Below are positions 9,001 to 13,070 of a stretch of 13,264 nucleotides of DNA, in pieces. Position numbers and translations under genes: made by a program. Position 1 is the first letter of the stretch; the number at the start of each line of letters is the position of its first letter. The notes under the pieces are model-generated. The model did no database searches and was not told where the DNA came from. It saw only the letters and a list, made by a program, of their open reading frames with translations. This DNA comes from an uncultured Bacillota bacterium (GTDB taxonomy: Bacteria > Bacillota > Clostridia > Christensenellales > UBA1242). The stretch lies in contig USKO01000008.1 of assembly GCA_900555365.1 (NCBI GenBank), positions 1 to 13,264 of the forward strand, given 5' to 3'.

Positions 9001-10896
9001 AATGCACTTTCATTCCTAGCAGAAACTGGAGCAGAGATCACGACACTAACACCAACGGCTACAACAGAAGCTACAACAGGATATACACTAGCAACTGATT
9101 CAGAACTTTACTATAATCATCATTCTGGCTATAAGGCTCGCGATGCATATCCAATCCCTACAAGTGATTCTGAAACCGGATCTGGAGAGGGCACAGAGCC
9201 ATCTGAAGGCGAAACGACCGAAGAGGCAGCATACTATGCATTGCAAATCCCAAGATTTGTCAATACAGACATATTTGGCAGTGGCAGCACAGCCAATGTG
9301 ACAATGACAATAAAATTAAAATATAAAAAAGGCGACACAACAGTAGAATATTATGACCTGCGCGTTGATGTCACAATCGTAAGAGAAGTTACTATAGAGA
9401 CATACAGCATGCCTGCTATACGAGACGGACAGCAATTTGATGTTGCAAAAGAATTTAGTATAAGCTCAGATGAGAAACCTGACTCAACAGGATCAACAGG
9501 CTTTAATATCACTGATCATACCGAATTTGTAAATGACACCCTTGAAGTTCTGGTAGATCCAACAAGCAATTCAACTTTTGAGGTTCGTGTAGTTCGAGGA
9601 TCAGAAACATTTACAGGCGTAGGACAAGCAAGCAACTCCTCAAGCATAAAACGCACAAGTTATCTTTCTATTTCAAACATTATTGGCACAAATGTAAGAA
9701 AGGGTGATAGGGTTACCATCATCCCTCAAGATGAAAATGCTGAATATTATTACATTACAAATAATAATGGTACTGTCGTCAATAATCATTTTGAAGTTAC
9801 AGCTGGCGACAGTGGTTATGTTTTAAAACCTAAAGATACAATTGACTACATAGCTTATGATTTTGTCATTTCAACAATACAAAATGATGCTATCTATGTT
9901 GAGCATGCATCGCTACTTGAAAATAATAGATATTATACTGTTACAAAATATTATGTGGTGAATGTAAATTTCGATCCAGATGATGTTAATAGCGATAGTA
10001 ATGGACTTGGTAGTTACATGAGTTATAGAACTCAAAAGACTTATTCTGTGACCGGATATTATTACAACATCTCTGGCGCAACTACAGATGAAATTATCAA
10101 AGCAATTACAATTTCTAACAATGGAAATACATCTACATTTAGTGAGTGGAGCGATGGCGTTGCTGCATATATAAGAAATAGCCGCGGTCAGGAGTCCAAA
10201 GAGCCTATCTTAGCAGATTATTTAACCTTCACACTTAATAAAACTGCAGATAGTGGAATAAGTGGCGGCACTCTTGGTTCTGGTAATGCGTCGATTGATG
10301 AAAATGGAACTATAACCTTTAACCAGTATTTCAATTACAATCAATACATCAAAGTTGTAATAGGAATGTATGTTTCAGGAACCGATCGAAATATCTCTGA
10401 ACATGACACAGGCGAGGCAACCTACAACTTCTCTCCTATTAGACTTGGCTGGGACAATGATTATGCACTAAACACTATTTTAGTCAACACTGTAGTTAAT
10501 GGCAGCCAAAGCACTATAAGAATGAAAAAAGATGCTACAGTTGAGAATTTGTCAAAGCCTTCACTTGAAGGTTACGAATTTTCAGGCTGGTCTTTGGCCG
10601 CAGAGGGGGAAATTCTGGAAGAAGGCACTGAGTTAAAGGCAAACACAACCTACTATGCAATTTTTGAACCTTCATTTGTAATATTACAACTTGGAGAAGA
10701 CTTGCAAGGGAGGCTGCAAATTCGTGATGGCGAAACAACAGATATCTTATTTACATTTGATTTTTCATATTTGGGCGTGCTGACAGGATATCGGCTAAAT
10801 GGCGAAGGCGACTTAATAACAGCAGAAAGCGATTTAGCGCTTGTAAATGGTGGAATTTATGTAGCCGAGTGGGAACAATCAACATTACACTTGTAG
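1..10896 (+). CDS. Giant repetitive surface/adhesin-like protein with C-terminal InlB-type repeats, 5'-partial
   Basis: The frame is open from base 1 (it reads PVVPQSIEITYQED before the first TTG at 43), so the true start and any signal peptide lie upstream and the visible 3631 residues are a minimum. The product is rich in Asn, Ser, Thr, Asp and Tyr, acidic, with only four cysteines that I could find and no membrane segment. Degenerate boundary strands of alternating hydrophobic residues recur about every 100-155 residues, for example FNLTLSANLSI (near 3064), TFNVSRNLSIEL (3430), LTVKLEANAEYV (5740), SFTLKANAVL (6052), YSFTIYPSVRLEP (6364), YTVIIQASALNV (6829) and YYVVLLIEPDYIV (8047). This suggests an array of Ig-like beta-sandwich domains. 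The last 140 or so residues match the InlB B-repeat pattern (KPSLEGYEFSGW, then YYAIF). Family knowledge points to an exported stalk or adhesin, but the ligand is unknown. The TAG at 10894 appears premature, because repeat homology continues downstream. Confidence 0.85.
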   Translation, partial: PVVPQSIEITYQEDLYNADNAQLEVTDNFTLTITSPTEGVNRLQVELSLSVPEGQTLRYSTVDGVQYVSNSIITVPQFVNINEPFTVTLDTRVLQDEEGNIIYDENNNRVNWIRGGIASITARSTQNNEADPVSLSVAVDVPVYSTQTVVINSNGEQTDQIILDEQFTLQTKFLPSESQYMFSDNQRYSGDLTNENIRYKRSFYQALYSEGAITPHYDDNGYDMYFQAGEVTTNAITITGYTFRNAYDQIAAEENYADVTGENFYQRMLRTLAENNTGVLSSEVISLGEASIGSFNVTNQTLSMNSSAPIRLYLNNPEISDARYLGVSIRSTSGQLVDYMLKNIAISFEFNGEDPTEEGEGQLLQISGGDAVVIDGKTYYMPFSDVQDRNYSYWDITALDYLQKGEYITINVVLLIEREDESFEIFENSTGDVVYQVRLTISQHIEQAVSWADGTEIDVVLDYYDNGQIIPENINLSNKTSVPESNIYQDIIFFAYFGDGEVEELTQVAQSVLGVSGINMEQSGQYPTSGGSLYLFALNGSNLTIYNSGEFELYFATIVTVNGAPVIDDTSRYQISQMVSTPVQVSVSKALNDDSITNKEIDTANYDEEGEDTTFIDQGNLNTFTLRFTVAPEMVEVFQDELNNGYMSIVIRDNSDADITSYFSGQANPLFTTNDETGEGILEYNLILSEGVTIDGNIYLASFALVYNNTDISRQIIWQQQIDKNICVYAPVASSIAIMQPVGYGYSNYITANDQNQNESISRTTVNQTLETNGFVLNIGVGAESFTTTAQFLTALLGDDFSYVVITDQNGQTDTLQGEWEFDFVSENTEGININGQNINFTTANNSIVSVALKTTDSAGIYSNAVAGGNVITFVVTSTGITRAEHQSSANLDPYTTDQMQEASNISEINVRKYGAVATSGDGIINLADYVNYYAGDDEYTNISFTLSASYFISTSSETLQALFGDNGMISLYNGASQIAYSSLNSSTVITSFKINKDFASSRTLNFTVTDANSTTSAFSFAFNLTLSANLSISSNVDYGTAANPLYAGTSVRLTNTVTFNNNNSGGISALSGFYNGTYYIVPASVTTEQRAQYIVSQEAAGAVGEINNGEISFYDFWDQESRSFSVLFTPQGDNTIAASIVLTFNVSRNLSIELNKDTYYLFDNQNNQTLNSFITYTRASDGEVIGGLEILGAFDQYLTFDNSYIVKDEGNLLFGYNQKNLTSQLSISIRIDGQTYNNIVSFEINIELFDPSQGGQTSGQSVYDYIATKALSSSQTDGDGTYNAQTQIVDGIEYIVFTNTSWNLSQTIAVNDDIGFVINLSQRDLSGNSKTNIYTVVGDEGGLSLQPQSELLAGLDDDSYYLVARFGTSNSALDIYMYIPMIISNIGYDYVTYSDELLGTEAMPSNEKLARALTRVTYVENEGSENEQTYTGAVALIKEGIYDEINAGEITQILQGYTLNDYFENSLDKAGLYALSELSYLVEYFPVSTSDDIATDERIIKLIDHDPTALGNANVDLSLNHLTTDYNNFYLVLSLTLSNTSDSAQLYYVLKVVPDIVDEASKYAYNGSSEYIDDTSDPINLDETFSNITLNEGYTRFNVSKNITLITTVNESEETGDESTEVLLDELTIDATRDMTIEFTANVTVDSEQQKIAVRKTFNLQDESSLNQTINLNDAEYFNGQLVPGDVVNVKILSGRGSISYNGKEVFRNLSFAQEVSSVEVDGQVLTDENAWSQFVNIYFQGSDMYITPINQNEMTITIKRTYNGSSGSNDLSVIGLEQHYKFIINASTHNYSVDISGENLTQDQQGNYIWTISNDDYSNDSGEEMIDFNLTVLLKENAEAGSAESGTTVWNELEISLTEGNMGDNGDIAKFSYSNAAKEQGKFTLTRQDYLTSDREVKFTLYTKYGYLATLTVKLEANAEYVLQEAYSQGEINGGSTPVFSDVFNILLNNEEAANYTVSVDWDSSSGDGVNFISFDNTDEDTGPKFNVADLFEDVNATLCFIITFEDANTFTFTQSFTLKANAVLSSSTVLGPTVIAGGSFDFTKNNAGEDIIFFESSPTLKKSTISYTGNTANSAVVNNSNCIDNKQISTNYVNDVTNVTVTVTVRLTFGEAYQEGSFTYSFTIYPSVRLEPNYPMPNKTDKLTSEYLDDDTTFDNISTDFFNQAAIFSTQPRLKVLTGEVDASGTVNYSFDANPDFEEDTNFTILITTLDNASLSSVVDDDSTKHYNESEAIPAGSDITFHLGTYNGSGYTDNGRQSMVVFTLRYQEVEITYTVIIQASALNVNILNSRYSADGSVGNDQVTYDILYVDKTSTSNIFGKNRIFEVSVNSGISINGNYYVIFGEGKQNTDGTYGSYYASYPQYITPAAGGVGLYHLDLGYSLPDKLTYLGLYASSAFETQCLMTDESGELSVNTDHENYESDDGTKVNNGTVADALSNMTNVDYNKAVFSSTRLTSRVELVYGGYYVNYDFYGNNINNGNEFTIKPADPNASTTDPNSVKLDKIYFTNPLTSYNRNDGSNNSTKNFTATYYYMTSLDIDVEYQINGSAGNIKSVTVNDEVESLVELVGIIHPTSGEPVSSADFGADRAHLNFNIISYDRDTELEDTVAKGYLNYYLSAYHLDSFALSYNDSAYNYMSYSARLNSSMAAFDYTLFPNGAKLNGDYVLGEITYQSNGFTKTYYVVLLIEPDYIVTFDGSSENATKDETTGVISNIDNVYNISSLTTTGNDTTYNTFILTGDQNTNASATEKSIISIKHANGSNTNVELSTSNFTLTMPQEKSVDGQTYNDKTNIAQKLAAALAKGGWEGTENGIWTYGGNLGDADRAATKITDAKEVIFGSQYFYIQGEDRYGYKFELYFSLQSSNPIPRVEQGGERLRLEELSYFDVGANFETVTVTKDKDAYKVTSRPTSPGSGNVTMIEVQGVESYLFNEEYAKVTEDDAQEQGKYYLNKISGVNGGYTAKGGEGDMWTTEAQKYFTPALIEYITVDSVSFYDLDGNALSFLAETGAEITTLTPTATTEATTGYTLATDSELYYNHHSGYKARDAYPIPTSDSETGSGEGTEPSEGETTEEAAYYALQIPRFVNTDIFGSGSTANVTMTIKLKYKKGDTTVEYYDLRVDVTIVREVTIETYSMPAIRDGQQFDVAKEFSISSDEKPDSTGSTGFNITDHTEFVNDTLEVLVDPTSNSTFEVRVVRGSETFTGVGQASNSSSIKRTSYLSISNIIGTNVRKGDRVTIIPQDENAEYYYITNNNGTVVNNHFEVTAGDSGYVLKPKDTIDYIAYDFVISTIQNDAIYVEHASLLENNRYYTVTKYYVVNVNFDPDDVNSDSNGLGSYMSYRTQKTYSVTGYYYNISGATTDEIIKAITISNNGNTSTFSEWSDGVAAYIRNSRGQESKEPILADYLTFTLNKTADSGISGGTLGSGNASIDENGTITFNQYFNYNQYIKVVIGMYVSGTDRNISEHDTGEATYNFSPIRLGWDNDYALNTILVNTVVNGSQSTIRMKKDATVENLSKPSLEGYEFSGWSLAAEGEILEEGTELKANTTYYAIFEPSFVILQLGEDLQGRLQIRDGETTDILFTFDFSYLGVLTGYRLNGEGDLITAESDLALVNGGIYVAEWEQSTLHL
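3040..8110 (+). repeat. Array of degenerate beta-sandwich-like protein repeats inside the giant gene
   Basis: Within this stretch a short hydrophobic boundary strand followed by a polar, often Asn/Asp-rich turn recurs near 3064, 3430, 3715, 4636, 4960, 5341, 5740, 6052, 6364, 6829 and 8047. Several spacings are close to 100-130 codons (3430 to 3715, 4636 to 4960, 5740 to 6052, 6052 to 6364). Others look like multiples of this or longer units. The repeats are visible only as protein patterns; I saw no DNA-level tandem identity, so the array is old and diverged. Similar strands occur before and after these limits (for example YYVVNVNF near 9949), so the edges are approximate. An Ig-like fold is inferred from strand alternation and is not a profile match. 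Confidence 0.5.
9040..9225 (+). other. Thr-rich then Glu/Ser/Gly-rich low-complexity linker in the giant protein
   Basis: The encoded segment begins with a threonine cluster (TTLTPTATTEATTG, 9040-9081). After about 25 ordinary residues it becomes a strongly acidic Ser/Gly/Glu run (SETGSGEGTEPSEGE, then TTEE, 9166-9225). It stands out from the beta-strand-like sequence on both sides. It is probably a flexible, protease-exposed or glycosylatable hinge separating the long array from the C-terminal domains. That role is inferred from composition only. Confidence 0.5.
10474..10668 (+). repeat. InlB B-type (Listeria-Bacteroides) repeat 1
   Basis: The encoded unit runs from VNTVVNGSQSTIRMKKD through LSKPSLEGYEFSGWS to ANTTYYAIFE. 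It shows the hallmarks of the InlB B-repeat family: an initial beta strand, a K-P-x-x-x-G-Y-x-F-x-G-W core and a closing Y-Y-A-x-F strand. It is the clearest of the tandem units at this end of the protein and serves as the reference for the more damaged copies downstream. In related surface proteins such repeats form small beta-grasp-like modules near the cell-wall or ligand-binding end. Confidence 0.75.
10675..10878 (+). repeat. InlB B-type repeat 2, diverged
   Basis: The unit runs from FVILQLGEDLQGRLQIRDG through LTGYRLNGEGDLI to NGGIYVAEWEQ. The closing strand (YVAEW) resembles the typical Y-A-x-W ending of InlB repeats. In the core, G-Y is kept but the following F-x-G-W is replaced. It is in frame with the giant gene and is the last unit before the frame breaks at about 10879. 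Confidence 0.6.
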
Positions 10897-11073
10897 AAAA
10901 TAAGAGTGCAAGTTCTGAAAGGACTGTTGAAAGGTTCAACAATAGCAGACCTTCCGCTGCTTGAGCCCTATAATAATCAACCATTTATAGGTTATAGTTT
11001 GACAAAAAATGGATATATTTTAAATAACTATGAAAAGGTTATAGCTGATCAAACATAGTATGCAATTTATGGG
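10879..11073 (+). pseudogene. Decayed InlB-type repeat 3, broken by indels and two TAG codons
   Basis: Translation by homology needs three frames. After EWEQ (ending 10878) the frame of the giant gene gives STLHL and TAG at 10894. The alternative frame gives ITLVENKSASSERTVE from 10884, which matches the ITLV start of the last repeat and implies one missing base near 10883. The original frame returns at 10933 with GSTIADLPLLEPYNNQPFIGY, consistent with one extra A in the AAA at 10930-10932. It then reaches ADQT-TAG-YAIY at 11056, where intact repeat 1 reads ANTTYYAIF, so the TAG sits exactly at a Tyr position. One extra G in GGG 11071-11073 then leads into the downstream frame. Either the gene end is a recent pseudogene or this stretch holds assembly errors. 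Confidence 0.7.
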
Positions 11074-11434
11074 ATTAACTGTCACATTAATGCTTCCATC
11101 GGGAGAGCAAGATGTTCTTGAAGATCCAATATCAAAATTTTTACTTGATGAAAACGCACTTTTAGAGAATAATTGCAGATATCTTGCTGTTATGAAAGGA
11201 TCAAGGCAGACAATTACCCTTGTAATTGGAGAGGAGGAGCAAACCTTATACTATGCCCAAAATGAAACTTTTGAAGAGGACGCAAAATTGCAAGTTAAAG
11301 ATTTACCAAAGCCTACTTTAGAAGGTCAAAGTTTTGAGGGCTGGAAAAAGGAAGATGGCGAAGATGTGCTAGAAGAAACCGCAGAAGTTGAAAATGGTGC
11401 AAAATATCACGCAGTTTTCAAAGCGCAGGCTTAA
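11060..11434 (+). CDS. C-terminal fragment of the giant InlB-repeat protein, possible short ORF
   Basis: This is an open frame of 124 codons ending in TAA at 11432. It holds a shortened repeat (LTVTLMLPSGEQDVL to RYLAVMKG) and a well-kept InlB-type repeat (TITLVIGEEEQTLYY, then LPKPTLEGQSFEGW, then KYHAVF). I see no Shine-Dalgarno sequence before ATG 11060 or ATG 11069, and the codons before the ATG belong to the broken repeat 3. It is therefore more likely the original C-terminus of the upstream gene than an independent gene. The end, KAQA, has no LPXTG-like motif, hydrophobic segment or basic tail, so this end gives no sortase or membrane anchor. If the indels are sequencing errors, it is simply the tail of one continuous protein ending here. 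Confidence 0.5.
   Translation: MQFMGLTVTLMLPSGEQDVLEDPISKFLLDENALLENNCRYLAVMKGSRQTITLVIGEEEQTLYYAQNETFEEDAKLQVKDLPKPTLEGQSFEGWKKEDGEDVLEETAEVENGAKYHAVFKAQA
11072..11197 (+). repeat. InlB-type repeat 4, internally shortened
   Basis: The opening strand (LTVTLMLPSGEQ) and the closing part (ALLENNCRYLAVMKG) align with neighbouring repeats, but the G-Y-x-F-x-G-W core between them is missing. The unit is about 42 codons against about 65-75 for its neighbours. It lies in the same frame as repeat 5, so the loss is an in-frame deletion relative to the other copies. The alignment was made by eye. Confidence 0.45.
11198..11431 (+). repeat. InlB B-type repeat 5, terminal
   Basis: The unit runs from TITLVIGEEEQTLYYAQNE through VKDLPKPTLEGQSFEGWKK to ENGAKYHAVFKAQA. 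It has the canonical K-P-T-x-E-G-x-x-F-x-G-W core and an H-A-V-F closing strand, and it ends only a few residues before the stop. With repeat 1 it is the best preserved copy. Confidence 0.7.
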
Positions 11435-11492
11435 AAATAGATGACAAAATGATATAAACATATTAAAATAGAGGTAAATTAAGTAAAATATA

Positions 11493-11521
11493 TTGGTAAA
11501 GCCTATTTGACTTAAAATAAT
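11493..11521 (+). promoter_or_regulatory. Possible sigma-A-type promoter for the cardiolipin synthase gene
   Basis: TTGGTA at 11493-11498 and AATAAT at 11516-11521 are separated by 17 bases and match the -35 and -10 consensus at four and five of six positions. Transcription would start near 11528, leaving a very short leader before the RBS. In such AT-rich sequence chance matches are common. The rest of the 107-bp gap (11435-11541) shows no convincing terminator or other signal. Confidence 0.3.
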
Positions 11522-11530
11522 TTAATATAG

Positions 11531-11536
11531 AGGAGG
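11531..11536 (+). promoter_or_regulatory. Ribosome binding site of the cardiolipin synthase gene
   Basis: AGGAGG is a full Shine-Dalgarno match five bases before ATG 11542 and fixes that codon as the start. Confidence 0.85.
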
Positions 11537-11541
11537 AAATT

Positions 11542-12996
11542 ATGCACAACTGGTTTGAACTGCTTATCACGATTGTAGCTTGTGTTAATTTCCTTTTTCT
11601 TATCGTTATGGTATTCTTAGAGCAGCGAAAACCTCAATATATCATTGCTTGGCTTACTGTTATGACCTTTTTGCCAGTCATTGGCTTTGGGCTTTATGTA
11701 ATCTTTGGAAGTGGACTAAGTGTTCGTACTCGACGAATGATCAGAAAAAAATCGATTTCTGAGCGTGATATTATCAGAAATATAAAAGGCATCCAAACAT
11801 TAGAAGAGGCAAAACTTGACGGCATTTTAAAGGATGACAAAGAGCTTGTATCTCTTTGCTATTCATACGGGTCTTATCCTCTTCCAGGCAATGATATAAA
11901 AATTTTTACAAGTGGGCTTGAAAAGATCAATGCTTTAAAGAGGGATTTAAAGAATGCAAAAAGTTCAATAAATCTAGAATATTATATCTTTGCTGATGAT
12001 CGTGTTGGCAAGGAAATTATGGAAATCCTGTGCGCTAAAGCCAAAGAAGGGGTTGATGTCAAACTGATATACGATTCAGTTGGATCTCGAAAGGCACCTC
12101 GAAGGTTTTTCCGCAAGCTTGAAAAAGCAGGCGGACAAGTTGGAGAATTCTTTCCACCTTTTATGCACATTAGACTTATAAATTTAAAGCTAAACTATAG
12201 AAATCATAGGAAACTTGCCATTATTGACGGAATGATTGGTTATACAGGCGGTGTCAACATTCGCGACGATCATTTAGGGAGAAACAAAAAACTTTCTCCC
12301 TGGCGGGACACCCATATTCGCATAGAAGGCGGGGGTTGTTATGCTCTTCAAAATATATTCTTAGACGATTGGCGCTATTGTAAAAATGACAATACTCCAC
12401 CGAAGTTATATCTTGAAAATGGTTTGTTTCCTAGTCCTAAAATATTTGGAAATGCCACCATCCAAGTTGTCAACTCAGGACCAGACAGTCAGATTCAGAA
12501 AATCAAGGAAACTTTTGTTCAAATGATAACAAATGCTAAAGAGCGTGTCTATATTCAAACGCCTTACTTAATTCCAGATGATGTTTTCACTTCTGCACTA
12601 AGAATTGCAGCTTCAAGTGGAGTTGATGTGAGAATCATGGTTCCATTCATTCCAGATAAAAAGACAGTGTATCTTGCGACACTTTCCTATTTAAAGGAAA
12701 TGGCAGAGATGGGAATTAAAATATATCTTTATAACGGTTTTTTGCACAGTAAAGCAATTTTAATTGATTCAAATAAACTTTCGATTGGTACATGTAACAC
12801 AGATAATCGTTCTTTTGGATTAAATTTTGAAGATACTGTAATAATCTATTCGAATGAGCTAAACAAAGAATATTCAAAAATATTTGAAAAAGACATTTCA
12901 AAGTCTAAAGAAGTTGGAATAAACTATTTTCAAAAAAAGAGATGGATTACCAAGCTTTTGCAGGCAATCATGCGACTATTATCATCATTATTTTAA
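11542..12996 (+). CDS. cls: Cardiolipin synthase (two-HKD phospholipase D family)
   Basis: Cardiolipin synthase condenses two phosphatidylglycerol molecules into cardiolipin and glycerol at the cytoplasmic membrane. The protein has 484 residues, the usual length for bacterial Cls. Two N-terminal membrane segments (about residues 6-26 and 33-55) carry the family's PLD-N signature (LEQRKP, AWL, LPVIGFGLYVIFG) and are followed by a basic stretch (RTRRMIRKK). The first catalytic motif is H222-x-K224-x4-D229 in NYRNHRKLAIIDG; the second is H402-x-K404-x4-D409 in FLHSKAILID, followed by GTCNTDNRSF in place of the usual GTANxDxRSF. Both motifs are intact, so the enzyme should be active. The C-terminus (QKKRWITKLLQAIMRLLSSLF) is basic and hydrophobic, as in many Cls proteins. 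It has its own strong RBS and lies 107 bp after the end of the surface-protein gene, so it is probably a separate unit. The family is clear; which Cls paralogue it is cannot be said. Confidence 0.93.
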   Translation: MHNWFELLITIVACVNFLFLIVMVFLEQRKPQYIIAWLTVMTFLPVIGFGLYVIFGSGLSVRTRRMIRKKSISERDIIRNIKGIQTLEEAKLDGILKDDKELVSLCYSYGSYPLPGNDIKIFTSGLEKINALKRDLKNAKSSINLEYYIFADDRVGKEIMEILCAKAKEGVDVKLIYDSVGSRKAPRRFFRKLEKAGGQVGEFFPPFMHIRLINLKLNYRNHRKLAIIDGMIGYTGGVNIRDDHLGRNKKLSPWRDTHIRIEGGGCYALQNIFLDDWRYCKNDNTPPKLYLENGLFPSPKIFGNATIQVVNSGPDSQIQKIKETFVQMITNAKERVYIQTPYLIPDDVFTSALRIAASSGVDVRIMVPFIPDKKTVYLATLSYLKEMAEMGIKIYLYNGFLHSKAILIDSNKLSIGTCNTDNRSFGLNFEDTVIIYSNELNKEYSKIFEKDISKSKEVGINYFQKKRWITKLLQAIMRLLSSLF

Positions 12997-13022
12997 TTTA
13001 AAAAATGATAATTAAAATAAAA

Positions 13023-13048
13023 AAATTTTGATTTTTATATCAAAATTT
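13023..13048. terminator. Perfect AT-rich inverted repeat downstream of cls, possible weak terminator
   Basis: AAATTTTGAT (13023-13032) and ATCAAAATTT (13039-13048) are perfect complements around a six-base loop, 26 bases after the cls stop. Only one of the ten pairs is G-C. On the plus strand it is followed by ATATTACATT, a poor U-tract. On the minus strand the stem runs straight into TTTT-A-TTTT, a better terminator shape, so it may serve minus-strand transcription or both directions. It could also be an accident of an almost pure A/T spacer. Confidence 0.35.
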
Positions 13049-13053
13049 ATATT
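13026..13053 (+). promoter_or_regulatory. Possible promoter reading into the GC-rich RNA-like element
   Basis: TATATT (13048-13053) is a good -10 candidate, with TTTTGA (13026-13031) 16 bases upstream as a weak -35. An alternative pair is TTGATT (13028-13033) with TATTAC (13050-13055), also 16 bases apart. Either would start transcription near 13060, just before the GC-rich block. The region is so AT-rich that this is weak support, and it overlaps the inverted repeat. Confidence 0.25.
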
Positions 13054-13070
13054 ACATTCTGTAAAAAAAA

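Noticed and set aside
9484..9502. Short direct repeat TCAACAGGA/TCAACAGGC
   Set aside because: It is a two-copy, nine-base repeat of common Ser-Thr-Gly codons inside coding sequence, within what chance and codon bias would give.
10879..10940. Programmed ribosomal frameshifting to join the broken C-terminal frames
   Set aside because: Three shifts in different directions plus a nonsense codon would be needed, and I see no classical slippery heptamer with a downstream stem or pseudoknot. Mutation or sequence error is simpler.
11982..12170. Minus-strand frame inside cls
   Set aside because: It lies wholly opposite the conserved catalytic region of a clear gene and has no RBS or family resemblance.
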